Assembly (NCBI GenBank): GCA_900548185.1
Contig: URJJ01000015.1
Location: 1-49,760, forward strand
Source of the DNA: an uncultured Opitutales bacterium
GTDB lineage: Bacteria; Verrucomicrobiota; Verrucomicrobiia; Opitutales; Intestinicryptomonadaceae
Length of the DNA: 49,760 nucleotides
Direction of reading: 5' to 3'
Of this stretch, positions 34,052 to 43,276 are shown in pieces (position 1 is the stretch's first letter; every line of letters begins with the position of its first letter). Both the position numbers and the translations under genes were made by a program. Under the pieces are notes generated by a model. That model was not told the DNA's origin and did not search any database. It saw only the letters and a program-made list of their open reading frames with translations.

Positions 34052-34699
34052 CGGCCTAACCTCACAGAAAAGGCATTCCCGATCCCGTCCAGGACATTGC
34101 CCGAAATCCCCCGCATTACTGGATATTCCGGATTTGCGGGCGGATTTCGGATTCGGTTCCGCCGCAATTTTTGCGCTAAAGAATGCCATTTCCCAAGCCC
34201 CCGAATCCGCATGGGCGTTCGGATTAAAATACCCCAAAGCAAATGAAAAAGCGCATGATGCCGCTTTACCGATAGAGGCGGCGGGAACTGTTTTTTCCAT
34301 AGGCAAATTCCGCTATAAAATCCGCCTTTTTCAGCAATCCGCGCCCACTGCCTTAACGCATTTGAGAACGGGGCAAGCGGCAACTGCAATGCGCAAAAAA
34401 ACCCCTTCACCCCGGTTTTATAAAAAAACTCGCGCGTAAAATTTCCGGCACTTCTTCCGCAATCCGCTCCCCCGATTCGCGCCATATGAATCCGGCCCGC
34501 AATCCAAGCGGCGGGCTAAAACCAACCCCGGGCGGGGGATTCCCCCCCCAAAAATGCCGCCCCGCGCACTCCCGGGAAACCGCTAGAACCCGCCCCCCCT
34601 CAGACGTGCGCCGTCCCCCCGTTGCCAGCCCTGCGGAAACGGCACGCGCACCACATCTGCCCGTTCCGCTCCGCCATAAAAAGAGCTATCCGACTTGCG
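34052..34699. other. Long intergenic region without recognised gene
   Basis: About 650 bases between convergent genes. Open frames cross it on both strands, but they are Arg/Pro/Ser-rich, lack ribosome sites and overlap true genes in antisense. No terminator hairpin with a T tract, tRNA or repeat was recognised. Confidence 0.4.
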
Positions 34700-36310
34700 T
34701 CAGTTCCGCCTGCGCAATGCGGCAAACACCAAAGCCGCCGCCCCAAAGAGGACTGCGCAGGAAGATGGCTCAGGAACGGCGGAGAGGTTCCAGGCTATCG
34801 CGTAGGTTTCCTCGGGAGAGTCCCCGTAAACCATGCCGTCAAAAACCACTTCCAGCCGATATTCGCCCCCGGAGGAAAGCTCCAGGAAAATATGCTCCAC
34901 ATTGTTGTATTCGGAAACCGACTGGGCGACCAGCATCTCGCCGTCGCTTCCGACATGCCAAAGCCTCAAATCGAGGTTTGAAAAATGCGAAAAATCCGCG
35001 TCTATCGCCGATACGTCCCCGCTTTCGTCATATGAGACCCCGCTTACGTCGCTCCCGACCATCCAGCACAGGGTCGCCGCAAACTCCATGCCAGCCCCGT
35101 CGGCGCGGAATGCGTACGAATAGGAGCCGCCTTCCCCAACGCTTCCCAGAAACGACGTATTTCCGAAATTGTCATATTGGGCGAGGGCTTCCGCCGCATT
35201 GAGGGCCCCGGCCCCGGAACGGTAGTCAAGGGACTGCGAGGTGCTTAACACCCCGCTATGGACTTTTCCGTCCGCCCCCACGAAGTCGCGGAGTTCCGCG
35301 CCGTTATCCCATCCGGCGATTTTGTCTGCCGAATTCAGCAAAACGGCCCTTATGAGGCGCGCGTCCCGGCTGTCTTCGGGCATGGAGGCGAACCTTGAAT
35401 GCGAAATCATGAGCGCGGCGGCCGAAGAGACGACCGGGGCGGCAAAGCTCGTCCCGCGGCTGTTTCCAAGCGTTCCGTCCCGCAGCACGGTATATACGGT
35501 CCCGGGCGCCGCGATGTCAACGGCGCTCACGACACCCTTTACAGTCTCTCCCGTAACCGGATTGTAAAAATCGTTGGGGCCGTAAGAGCTTGTCTTTGCG
35601 ACGCTCCCAAAATTCGACGCGTCGTCCAGCGCGCCGACGCTTATCACATTCATGTTTTTATACGGCGACGACACATGCCCCGGCCCCGCTTCCCCTTCGT
35701 TTGCGGCCGCAGCCACAAACACAGTATGGGGATTTTTAGCGGCGTATGAATCCAAAACCGCCCCCGTCATAAAAGAGTTGCCTGCGGAAGTTTTCCACGA
35801 CGACGATATGACATCCGTCCCGTTTGTGAAAAATTCCCCATATGTTGAAAGGACGCACCTGTCCGAGATAAACATGCTGTTTTCGCCCACCTGGCCGCTC
35901 ACATATTCAGCCTGGTGCGCGAGGCCCGTGGAAACGGCCTGGTTTTCAAAGTCCACATTGTATCCGGCCATGACAGAGAGGGTCTGGTAGGGATGTGGCA
36001 AACCGAAACGCTCCGTCGTACCTTCCGGGCAGTAAGTCGTGTATGCGGCGTCCTTCAAAAAAGCTACATACCCCGAGTCATCCTCCTCCTTGGAGGCCAC
36101 ATACAGTTCAAGGTTTGCGACCTTGACGCCCTGCCCGTAAACGCCCCTCGCATAAAACGCGTCGGTTCCGACAAACTCCCCCAAATTCAAAAAGGACGAG
36201 TCCGGCATTTCGCACACAACGGCGGACATTTCGCCGCAGGCAAGGAGCGGGATGGCGAGCATGAGCCGCTTTGCGCATCCGCCCGTCAAATAAGATTTAA
36301 ACGGTACCAT
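34700..36310 (-). CDS. Subtilase-like (S8) secreted protein with PEP-CTERM tail and atypical triad
   Basis: A 536-residue protein with signal peptide (ATG 36310; LMLAIPLLACGEMSA) and a subtilisin-like fold. The Ser motif GTSFAAPVVSSAAAL (Ser288) and oxyanion Asn204 in FVAAAANEGEAGPG are canonical. The Asp motif position reads GVKVANLELYV, with Glu68 where subtilases have Asp. The His region HPYQTLSVMAGY (His106) differs from the usual HGTHVAG. A C-terminal beta domain (about residues 370-510) resembles the P-type/bacterial prepeptidase C-like jelly rolls attached to subtilases. The tail VPEPSSCAVLFGAAALVFAA followed by RRRN is a PEP-CTERM signal. It may be an extracellular protease with altered chemistry or a degenerate one. 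No strong ribosome site is visible. Confidence 0.85.
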   Translation of the reverse strand: MVPFKSYLTGGCAKRLMLAIPLLACGEMSAVVCEMPDSSFLNLGEFVGTDAFYARGVYGQGVKVANLELYVASKEEDDSGYVAFLKDAAYTTYCPEGTTERFGLPHPYQTLSVMAGYNVDFENQAVSTGLAHQAEYVSGQVGENSMFISDRCVLSTYGEFFTNGTDVISSSWKTSAGNSFMTGAVLDSYAAKNPHTVFVAAAANEGEAGPGHVSSPYKNMNVISVGALDDASNFGSVAKTSSYGPNDFYNPVTGETVKGVVSAVDIAAPGTVYTVLRDGTLGNSRGTSFAAPVVSSAAALMISHSRFASMPEDSRDARLIRAVLLNSADKIAGWDNGAELRDFVGADGKVHSGVLSTSQSLDYRSGAGALNAAEALAQYDNFGNTSFLGSVGEGGSYSYAFRADGAGMEFAATLCWMVGSDVSGVSYDESGDVSAIDADFSHFSNLDLRLWHVGSDGEMLVAQSVSEYNNVEHIFLELSSGGEYRLEVVFDGMVYGDSPEETYAIAWNLSAVPEPSSCAVLFGAAALVFAALRRRN

Positions 36311-36677
36311 AAAACCAATATTGAAAGTTAGAACGCCCCTGAAAACAATCTCACATAAGCCAATGGAGGCAAGGCGCGGATTGCAACGCAAATTGTCCTG
36401 AAAAACCGCAATACGCGCGCGGGCGAATTGGCGCGTTTGCAGACGCAGCCGGTTAGGCCGCAAAGATGGGCTGAAACCTGCGCGGAATCCCTTTGCGGGG
36501 ATGAACACCCCTCAGCAGCCGCCATCATGGAAGAGTTATCCGCTTTCCGCGCCCTTTGGCAAATCCCCGTCCGGGCCGGCAGCCTGCAAAAACCGCATGG
36601 CCGCCCTTTAGCCCTCAATAAAACAAAGACGCGAACCCCTGCGGACTTTTCAGGCGTCCATCGGGATTCGCGTCAAA
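36311..36677. other. Intergenic region between the subtilase gene and tRNA-Ser
   Basis: About 370 bases. The part next to the subtilase start (36311-36350) must hold its promoter, but no convincing -35/-10 pair was found. The remainder shows no coding content or structure that I recognise. Confidence 0.35.
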
Positions 36678-36771
36678 TGGCGGAGAGGATGAGATTCGAA
36701 CTCACGGTAGGGGTATTAGCCCCTACACCGGTTTAGCAAACCAGCGCAATCGACCACTCTGCCACCTCTCC
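36678..36771 (-). tRNA. tRNA-Ser (anticodon GCT)
   Basis: A 94-base class II tRNA including encoded CCA. The acceptor stem is GGAGAGG/CCTCTCC, the anticodon loop TTGCTAA gives anticodon GCT, the long variable arm is typical of serine tRNAs, and the T arm contains GTTCGAATC. It stands alone between the subtilase and MATE genes. Confidence 0.97.
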
Positions 36772-37004
36772 AAAAGGCGCATTCGGCGGAACGGAAAAAC
36801 CGGGCGAAAGCCCCGAACCATGCCGCCTCCCCCAGGCCGAAGCGGGGGATTTTCAAACAAATTCAAACCCGCCCTGCGCGCCCGGAAGCATTGCGCCAAA
36901 AAGGCCCGCGCGCGGATTTTCCGCATTTGTTAAAGTTTAAAGTAAAAACCAAACGCCCCGTCCGAGGCAAGAAAAATATTCATAAAAAACTCCCCCGCCA
37001 GACC

Positions 37005-38378
37005 TCACACATGGTTGGCCCACTCCCCGCGCCCCAGCCTCAAAAGCGCCCGGCGCATCAGGAATCCTGAAACTGCGAGAGTCGAAAACTCCGCGCACGG
37101 AACGCTCAGCCAAATCCCGTCCGTGCCGAACGCAAAGCCAAGAGCTGCCAGGAAAATCCCCAAAAACACAAACCCCTTCAAAAGCGATATGGCAATGGAC
37201 GTGCGCGCGTCGCCTATCGCGGTGAAGTAGGACGAGGCGAGGATGTTCAGGCCCTGGGCGAGAAACGCCGCAGAAAATAGAGCGGCCCCGCGGGATGCCA
37301 GCGCGCAGGCCTTAGCGTCGGCCTCCGAAAAGAAGGCGGAAGCAAGCAGCTCCGGAAAGGCGAGGGCCGCAGAAAACAGGGCAAAGCCCGCCAAAAGCAG
37401 CACGCATGCCGAAAGCTTCAGCGTCGCCACTATCCTGTCGCGGCTGCGCCTGCCGTAGTTGAAGCTGATTATCGCCCTGCCCCCGTCGGTGAGGCCGATG
37501 AAAAACGCCACTGCGGCAAACGACATCGAACTGACTGCCGTGAGGGCCGCCACGCCGTCTGAACCGGCGCTGCGCAGCATCATCCAGTTGAATGCGAAGG
37601 CGGCGCAGGCTGACGAAAGCTCGGAAAGCCCCTCGGAGGAGCCGTTAAATAGCATCTGGGCGCACATGCGCGGCCTGAACCTCCCGCGCAAGACAGAGAG
37701 CGGCGCGCCGCGCCTGAAAAACGGCGGAAGGCAGACCGCAAGGCCGGCCAGCGAAGCCGCGAGGGCCGCGTATCCCGCCCCGGCCGCCCCCATGCCCATT
37801 GCGCCGACAAACGCCGCCGCGCACGACACGTTTACAAGCGCCGCAACGGCCATGGCGGAAAAGGCGAATACCGGCCTCCCCTGCGCGCGCAGCCCCCCGT
37901 TTGCCAAAAACAAAAGCGAGGTCGCCGGGAAGGAAAGCGCGAGTATTTCAAGGTATGCCGCGCTCTTTTCCAGCACTCCTCCAGAAGCGCCGAGGAATGC
38001 GGCGAACGATTCCGGGAAAAACCCGAGCAGGCCGCCCCAGAGGCACGATATTGCAAGCGTCGCGGCAAAGGCGGTAAACATGGCGTCGTCGGCCTCGCCG
38101 CCCTTCCCCGCGCCCAGCTTGATGCCCGCCACGCACTGGCAGCCCACATTCAAAACGATGCAAAGCGACACCATCGCCCCGGTTGCCGGCACGGTCAGGT
38201 TTACCGCAGCCAGCGTCTCAGCGCCTGCGAAACGCCCGAGAAGCATCCCGTTTACCATGAGCTGGAGGGAAAAGAATGCCAAAGACGCGATGCCGGGCAC
38301 CGCAAAACGCGCAAAAAGCGGGGCTATGGCTCCGTCGCCAAGCCCCCTTTCCGCCGCATTTTCGCCTGCATTCGCCAT
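37005..38378 (-). CDS. MATE-family efflux transporter
   Basis: A 457-residue integral membrane protein with twelve hydrophobic segments in two similar halves. Family features are LFARFAVPGIASLAFFSLQL-like opening, NGMLLGRFAGAETLAAVNLT early in helix 2, and the second-half counterpart FIGLTDGGRAIISFNYGRRS. MATE proteins export drugs or metabolites by H+ or Na+ antiport across the inner membrane. Substrate unknown. It is transcribed alone, divergent from the giant Sel1/TPR gene. Confidence 0.9.
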   Translation of the reverse strand: MANAGENAAERGLGDGAIAPLFARFAVPGIASLAFFSLQLMVNGMLLGRFAGAETLAAVNLTVPATGAMVSLCIVLNVGCQCVAGIKLGAGKGGEADDAMFTAFAATLAISCLWGGLLGFFPESFAAFLGASGGVLEKSAAYLEILALSFPATSLLFLANGGLRAQGRPVFAFSAMAVAALVNVSCAAAFVGAMGMGAAGAGYAALAASLAGLAVCLPPFFRRGAPLSVLRGRFRPRMCAQMLFNGSSEGLSELSSACAAFAFNWMMLRSAGSDGVAALTAVSSMSFAAVAFFIGLTDGGRAIISFNYGRRSRDRIVATLKLSACVLLLAGFALFSAALAFPELLASAFFSEADAKACALASRGAALFSAAFLAQGLNILASSYFTAIGDARTSIAISLLKGFVFLGIFLAALGFAFGTDGIWLSVPCAEFSTLAVSGFLMRRALLRLGRGEWANHV

Positions 38379-38589
38379 GATTAAAAGGGTGAAAAAACAA
38401 AAGGGATTGCAGGGCGGTCGCGTTCAAGTCAAGCAAAATGCCGGTGGACGGAAATGGGGTGCGGATTCCATACGCGCTGCAAACCCCGCGCCTTTTTTGT
38501 TGCAAAGCGCAAAATTTTGGGAAAAAATAAAGCCGTTTGCCGAATGCCGGCATTTCATCCTGCCAACATACCAACACCCCGGAATCAAC

Positions 38590-41500
38590 ATGAACGCATA
38601 CCTAAAGCACATCAGCCTGCTGGGAACAATAATTCTGGCCGCCGCAAGCCCGGCAGCCGGAGCACCGGAAGAACCGCAGCCAAGCCACGCGGCGCCGCAG
38701 GCGAAAGCCGTGAAAAAGCTGTCATTTTCCAGCACGATTGCGAGAGCCGGGGACATGTACGAAATCTCAATAAGGGAATTTCCCGCAGGGGGTGAGGCTG
38801 CGAAGATTTTCGGGAAGGACGGCGAATGGGCGAACGCCGTCATCCTCTCCCCAACCCTAAGCAGGCAGGTGTCAATTTACAGGCTTGAAGGGGCGCAGGC
38901 CGATGCGCTCAGGGACGGGGCAGGCGCAGGGGCAGAACAGGCGGCTGGCGGGCCGACGCTGAAAATCCTCCTTCAGGGCGCCGTCATAGCCGACGCAAAA
39001 CACGTATCCTCAGTGCTCCGCGCGCGCCTTGCCGTCCGCGCGGCATTCTTCGGCATAAAAGAGGCACACGGCATGCCGATGGAGGAGCTTCTCGCGGAGG
39101 CCGACGCGGGCGTCCCGGAGGCAAGGCTTGTGGCAGTCTTAAAATCTTCCTCCATACCTCGGCAGCAAGACGCCCCGGACGCGGCAAGGGCCGCGGGCTA
39201 TCTGAAAGACCTCCTGGAAGGAGACGCGGCGTTTGCCTCAATCACGCTCGCATTGCTGCCCGACATATTCGCCCCGGACGCTCCGGAAAGCCCGGCCCTC
39301 GAAGCCTCGGCCTTGAAGGCGCTTGAAAGGCTCGCCGAAAGCGGGGACTTCACAATGGCCCCGAAGATTCTCTTAAACGCCGACGCGATTGCCGGGCTTG
39401 GAAACCGCATGACAGGGGCGCTTGAAAAATATCTTCTCTCCGCGATGCGCTCCGACCCGATTGTCGGTGAAGGCGCGGCCTTTAGCGCAATGGAACTCAT
39501 TTCAACGGAGATATCCGACCCGGACTTTTCAACAGAACCCCATAGCAGCGCCCTCGCACGGAAGGTTCTCGACGCCTACATGGAAGCCAACGCGAAAAAG
39601 CCCGCTGCACCCATAGCGGCATTTTTCGCCCTTGTGCAGCTAGAAGACGGCGCCCCGCCCGAAAACGCCAAAAAGGCCGCCGAAGCCGTGAGAAATTCCG
39701 AAATAAAGAGCCTCTACACCGACATGCTCCTTGCCTTCGCACTTTCAAAGACGGGGACCGATGCGGAGGAGGCCGAAGCCATGAGCGCGGATTTGGCGCG
39801 CCGTTTCGCGGCGGCCGGCGCCACACAGCCGAAGGCCGCAATCGAGTTCGCAGCCCGGCACATGCGGGCGGAGCTTGCGCTGTTTGCGGCCTCGCTGTGG
39901 CCCACTAAGGAATCAGCGGAAATTGTGCTGCCGCTTGCGGGCGCGCAGCCCGAGAAGTTCGCAAAGTTCGCGGAAAAGCTGCTTAAAAACGGGGTCTCCA
40001 TGAAAGACATCGCCGCCGCCCGGGAGGGTCAAAACGGTGCGCCGTACGAGAAGTGCCTGTCTGCAAAGACCGACGCTGAAAAGGCTGAGGCGCTCAGCGA
40101 CATGCTCCGCTACCTCTCCTCGCCACGGGGGAAGACGGACTACGAGACCCAGGCCTACGCAATATTCTGCCTTTCAACCGGTGCGCTTTCGGAAAAAAAT
40201 CCGGAGAAGGCCCTCCGGCTTGCCGAACAGGCGGCAAAGACGCTCGGAGAATGGGAGCTGAAACAGCTTGAAGAATACCTGACCGGCGAACTCAGCATAA
40301 CTGGCGAACTCAGCCTGAGCAATGCGAGAAAGATAAAAATATCGGACGAAAAAATACTGTCGCTTTTGCGCAAAGCCATAGAGGCAAACCCGAGCTTCGA
40401 TTACCTCATGGAATCCGCCGCCGAAAAGGCCGCCTCGGGCGACGCCGCAGGGGCCCGCAAATGCGCAGAGCGCGCGCTTGAAAAGCTTAATGAAAGAACC
40501 CCGGGGAAAATTATACTCTCCGGATTTGGGGAAGGCGCGCAAACCGCAAAGGTCTTCTTTGAAAACTCGATGGATGAAGACGCCCGCAAGCTGCTTTTCG
40601 GAATACTTGAATCAAGAAAGACCTCCGCCGTGCCAATGTCGCCGGGCGCCTGGGAGGTGCTTGAGGTGGCTGCGGCCTTCGACGCGGCGGGCGACTATGC
40701 GGGCCTCGCCAAATTCATGAACGAAGCCCAAAAGCTTGCGGACGGGGAAGCCGCGGGCGAAATGCTGGTTGCCATGCGCATTAAAGGCGTGGCGGGGGCG
40801 CCAGACGAGGGCCGCGCGGCGGAACTGGCCGCCGCGACGGAATCGCAGAAATCCGCCTATTCAATCTCGCAAATTGCAGAAGTTATGTACGCCCCCGAGG
40901 GCAATGGAAGGCCGTCGTTTCTAAAAGACGGGGATTCCGAACGCTACATGAAGCTAAAAACCATAGCCGCCAAAGCCGACCCCACGACCGCAATAGACCT
41001 CGCCCTAAAGCTTGCAAAAGACAGGAAAGACCCCGAAAAGCTCCGCCGGGCCGACGAGCTGATTTCCGCCGCCATCTCCTCCCCGAGCTACATGGGAGAA
41101 AGCTTCAGAGAAATATACAAGCTCTACGCCCTGCCCGGACCGATGTACGACGAAGCCAAGGCGTTCAAGGCGGCCAAGGCGGCCTCCACCAGGCGTATCG
41201 ACGCCGAAGAGGCGCTCGAGCGCATGGCGCGCCACTACATCACCGGCAAGGGGGTTCAAAAGGACGAAAAGACCGCAGTCGGCATACTCAAGTCGGTTGC
41301 AATGCGCAAGCCCGACAGCGTGGCGAGCCTCGTCCTTGTCTACTGCATCGACAAAAATATCGGGGGCATCGCCGAAGAGGAAGGCGCCCAGGCCATGCGC
41401 GAACGCCTGCTAAAATCGGCGGGGAAAAGGACCATCGACGACGCGGCCCACTCATTCTGCCAGCGCCATTCCTGGACAAAAAACCGCGCGCCCGAGGACA

Positions 41501-42027
41501 AGGAGTACGCATTCAGGCTGCTGGAAGAGCTTGCCGAAAAGGGAATCCGCAAAAAGGACGCCCTATGGATGGCCTACTGGTTCCGAGTCGAAAACAAGCA
41601 GTACGCCGACCCGGAATTCAGAAACCCCGAAGCCGCGTTCGGGATTCTCGAAAGGATAAGGGCCGAGTTCGACTCCGACGAGGCGCGGTTCCAGTATGCC
41701 GCGCACCTCATTGCAGGCTGCGGCACGGAGGCGGCTCCGGAAAAGGCCGTCAAGATGCTTGAGGAGGCCGTATCCGAAAATTCGAGTTATGCCGCCGAAT
41801 CGGCCTCGCTATTGGCGTACGCCTACTCGAAGGGGCTCGGGGTGGCCGCCGACCCCGCCCTTGCGGACAAATGGCTGCAAGAGTACCTTTCGCTGGGCCA
41901 CAACCCGTGCATAAACCCCTACCGCTACGGCGAAGTGCTGCCGCAGGACAGGGAGTGGTTCAAGAATCTCGGGCGGCTTTCTGCGGAGTTTGAGTCGAAA
42001 AAAGGCGGCAAAGCCAAAGGGCGGTAA
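38590..42027 (+). CDS. Large exported Sel1/TPR-type helical repeat protein
   Basis: A 1145-residue protein with signal peptide (MNAYLKHISLLGTIILAAAS, cleavage about AGA). The open frame extends 377 codons further upstream, but that part is antisense to the MATE gene; ATG 38590 has GGA at proper distance. Nearly all of the mature protein is Ala/Glu/Lys/Leu-rich helix pairs. Sel1-like repeats are recognisable near the C terminus: LERMARHYITGKGVQKDEKT and LLAYAYSKGLGVAADPALAD. Such solenoids scaffold protein-protein contacts in the periplasm. An 18-base tandem duplication at 40282-40317 repeats TGELSI/TGELSL. Function unknown. Confidence 0.85.
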   Translation: MNAYLKHISLLGTIILAAASPAAGAPEEPQPSHAAPQAKAVKKLSFSSTIARAGDMYEISIREFPAGGEAAKIFGKDGEWANAVILSPTLSRQVSIYRLEGAQADALRDGAGAGAEQAAGGPTLKILLQGAVIADAKHVSSVLRARLAVRAAFFGIKEAHGMPMEELLAEADAGVPEARLVAVLKSSSIPRQQDAPDAARAAGYLKDLLEGDAAFASITLALLPDIFAPDAPESPALEASALKALERLAESGDFTMAPKILLNADAIAGLGNRMTGALEKYLLSAMRSDPIVGEGAAFSAMELISTEISDPDFSTEPHSSALARKVLDAYMEANAKKPAAPIAAFFALVQLEDGAPPENAKKAAEAVRNSEIKSLYTDMLLAFALSKTGTDAEEAEAMSADLARRFAAAGATQPKAAIEFAARHMRAELALFAASLWPTKESAEIVLPLAGAQPEKFAKFAEKLLKNGVSMKDIAAAREGQNGAPYEKCLSAKTDAEKAEALSDMLRYLSSPRGKTDYETQAYAIFCLSTGALSEKNPEKALRLAEQAAKTLGEWELKQLEEYLTGELSITGELSLSNARKIKISDEKILSLLRKAIEANPSFDYLMESAAEKAASGDAAGARKCAERALEKLNERTPGKIILSGFGEGAQTAKVFFENSMDEDARKLLFGILESRKTSAVPMSPGAWEVLEVAAAFDAAGDYAGLAKFMNEAQKLADGEAAGEMLVAMRIKGVAGAPDEGRAAELAAATESQKSAYSISQIAEVMYAPEGNGRPSFLKDGDSERYMKLKTIAAKADPTTAIDLALKLAKDRKDPEKLRRADELISAAISSPSYMGESFREIYKLYALPGPMYDEAKAFKAAKAASTRRIDAEEALERMARHYITGKGVQKDEKTAVGILKSVAMRKPDSVASLVLVYCIDKNIGGIAEEEGAQAMRERLLKSAGKRTIDDAAHSFCQRHSWTKNRAPEDKEYAFRLLEELAEKGIRKKDALWMAYWFRVENKQYADPEFRNPEAAFGILERIRAEFDSDEARFQYAAHLIAGCGTEAAPEKAVKMLEEAVSENSSYAAESASLLAYAYSKGLGVAADPALADKWLQEYLSLGHNPCINPYRYGEVLPQDREWFKNLGRLSAEFESKKGGKAKGR
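40282..40317 (+). repeat. 18-base tandem duplication within the Sel1/TPR gene
   Basis: Two adjacent 18-base units (40282-40299 and 40300-40317), both beginning AC-GGCGAACTCAGC, differ at three positions and encode TGELSI then TGELSL in frame. The helix is lengthened by six residues without disrupting the frame. Confidence 0.7.
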
Positions 42028-42097
42028 ATATCGCCTTGCAAACCGCGCTGCAATTTCCGAAACCTCCTGAAGTTCCAAAAATTTTCGGAGGTTGCAG

Positions 42098-42763
42098 ATG
42101 AGAGTCCAGATTCTAAAAATTGCGGCTGTGGCCGCCCTGGCCGCCGCATTCGGGGCGGCCTTCGGCTGGCAGAGGGCGTTCGCCGCGCTGGAGGAGTTCG
42201 CAAAATCCAACGCGAACCCCGCAGCCTTCCTTCTCGTAATGGGCGTATGCTGCGCGTTTGCGTTTCCCGTATCCTGGTGCTACGCGTTCGCGGGGGCGGC
42301 CTTCGGGGTTTTCGGGGGATGGTGCCTTTGCCTTGCGGGCATCGCGGCAAGCTCCGCGATAGGCTTTGCCGCAGCGAGATGGCTGATACCCGCAGAGTGG
42401 GCCGAACGGGCGGCGGAAAAGGCGCGCCTGAAGGGCGCAATAAGAAGGAGGCTGGCCGACGCCAATTTCTTCATAAGGGCCGTCCCCGGCGTGCCGTACT
42501 TCATGCAGAACATAATACTTGCATCGATAGGCACGGAATTTCCAAAATACATGCTCGCGTCCCTTGCAACCCAGGGCCCCATTGCGCTGGCAGTCGCATT
42601 TTTTTCAAACGGGATTCTAGAGGGGTCCGCATCCAAAATTGCGGCCGGGATGGCCCTTGTGGCCGCCCTAGCGGCGGTCAGGAGGCTTCTTGCCTCCGCA
42701 TTCGGAATACGCGCTGAAAACGGCTCGGAGGACGGAGGCGGCGCGGGCGCAGGGGCGAAATAG
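42098..42763 (+). CDS. DedA/TVP38-type (VTT domain) inner-membrane protein
   Basis: A 221-residue membrane protein. The start at 42098 is fixed by GGAGG six bases upstream; a TTG two codons earlier lies directly on that site and cannot be the start. Several hydrophobic segments surround the VTT-like core CAFAFPVSWCYAFAGAAFGV, with glycine-rich turns (GVFGGWCLCLAGIAASSAIG) and the following NFFIRAVPGVPYFMQNIILA, which carries the family R-x-x-P-G-x-P-x-x motif. Members act as lipid scramblases or in proton-coupled membrane homeostasis. It is 70 bases downstream of the Sel1/TPR gene, perhaps on the same transcript. The tail is Gly/Ala-rich and probably disordered. Confidence 0.82.
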   Translation: MRVQILKIAAVAALAAAFGAAFGWQRAFAALEEFAKSNANPAAFLLVMGVCCAFAFPVSWCYAFAGAAFGVFGGWCLCLAGIAASSAIGFAAARWLIPAEWAERAAEKARLKGAIRRRLADANFFIRAVPGVPYFMQNIILASIGTEFPKYMLASLATQGPIALAVAFFSNGILEGSASKIAAGMALVAALAAVRRLLASAFGIRAENGSEDGGGAGAGAK

Positions 42764-42839
42764 CCGCATTTGCGCCCGCGCATCCAAATGCAGGACAGGC
42801 CCGGGGGCTGGGGCGCATATGCTGCGCCGCAAGCCTGTT

Positions 42840-42858
42840 GCCGGCAAAAAATGCCGGC
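42840..42858 (-). terminator. Possible hairpin at the end of the lipoprotein pair
   Basis: GCCGGCA and TGCCGGC form a seven-base-pair stem around AAAAA directly after the stop of the lipoprotein gene at 42860. There is no T tract on either strand, so termination would be weak or Rho-assisted. Confidence 0.3.
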
Positions 42859-42859
42859 T

Positions 42860-43276
42860 CTACGCCCCGGAAGCCTTCGCGGCGGCCGCAGCGTTTTTCC
42901 TGACAGACTTCATCAGGAAATCAATATAGCGCATGGGGACATATGGGGTTCCGGATATTTTTGACCCCTTAGTCTCTATTGAAACGACTCCATCTTTTAC
43001 GTCTATCGCAGCGACGGCCGTCTGCTCGCCCCTTTCAATGCGGGCCTTTATCGTCCCCGAAGCCTCAGAAACAATCCAGTGGCGCTCCGCGAGGGCGGCA
43101 AGCACGCATTCGCGCAGTTTGGCGTCGGGAATGAAAAACCCCGAGTATTCCAGGCGCGTATGTCCGCGCTCGGCCATCTCGTAGCTCTGGTCGGTCGTTG
43201 AGGTGTTGCACGCGGGAAGGGCGATGAGGAGGCCCGACGCGGCGACGGCGTATGCTATGAGTCTTGATGCTTTCAT
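42860..43276 (-). CDS. Small lipoprotein of the lipid-biosynthesis locus
   Basis: A 138-residue protein with lipobox ALPAC (signal MKASRLIAYAVAASGLLIAL, lipidated Cys near residue 23). The mature domain (HTRLEYSGFFIPDAKLRECV, AERHWIVSEASGTIKARIER) is a small alpha/beta fold without motif I can name. Its ATG overlaps the stop of the preceding DUF4823-like lipoprotein by four bases. Both are divergent from the acyltransferase operon and probably act in the periplasm or at the outer membrane for the same pathway. Confidence 0.78.
   Translation of the reverse strand: MKASRLIAYAVAASGLLIALPACNTSTTDQSYEMAERGHTRLEYSGFFIPDAKLRECVLAALAERHWIVSEASGTIKARIERGEQTAVAAIDVKDGVVSIETKGSKISGTPYVPMRYIDFLMKSVRKNAAAAAKASGA

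Noticed and set aside
33721..34485. A 254-codon minus-strand open frame
   Set aside because: Half of it is antisense to the YgaP-like gene and the rest has no recognisable content.
37459..38589. A 377-codon upstream extension of the Sel1/TPR frame
   Set aside because: It is antisense to the MATE transporter gene, and a signal peptide with a ribosome site begins at 38590.
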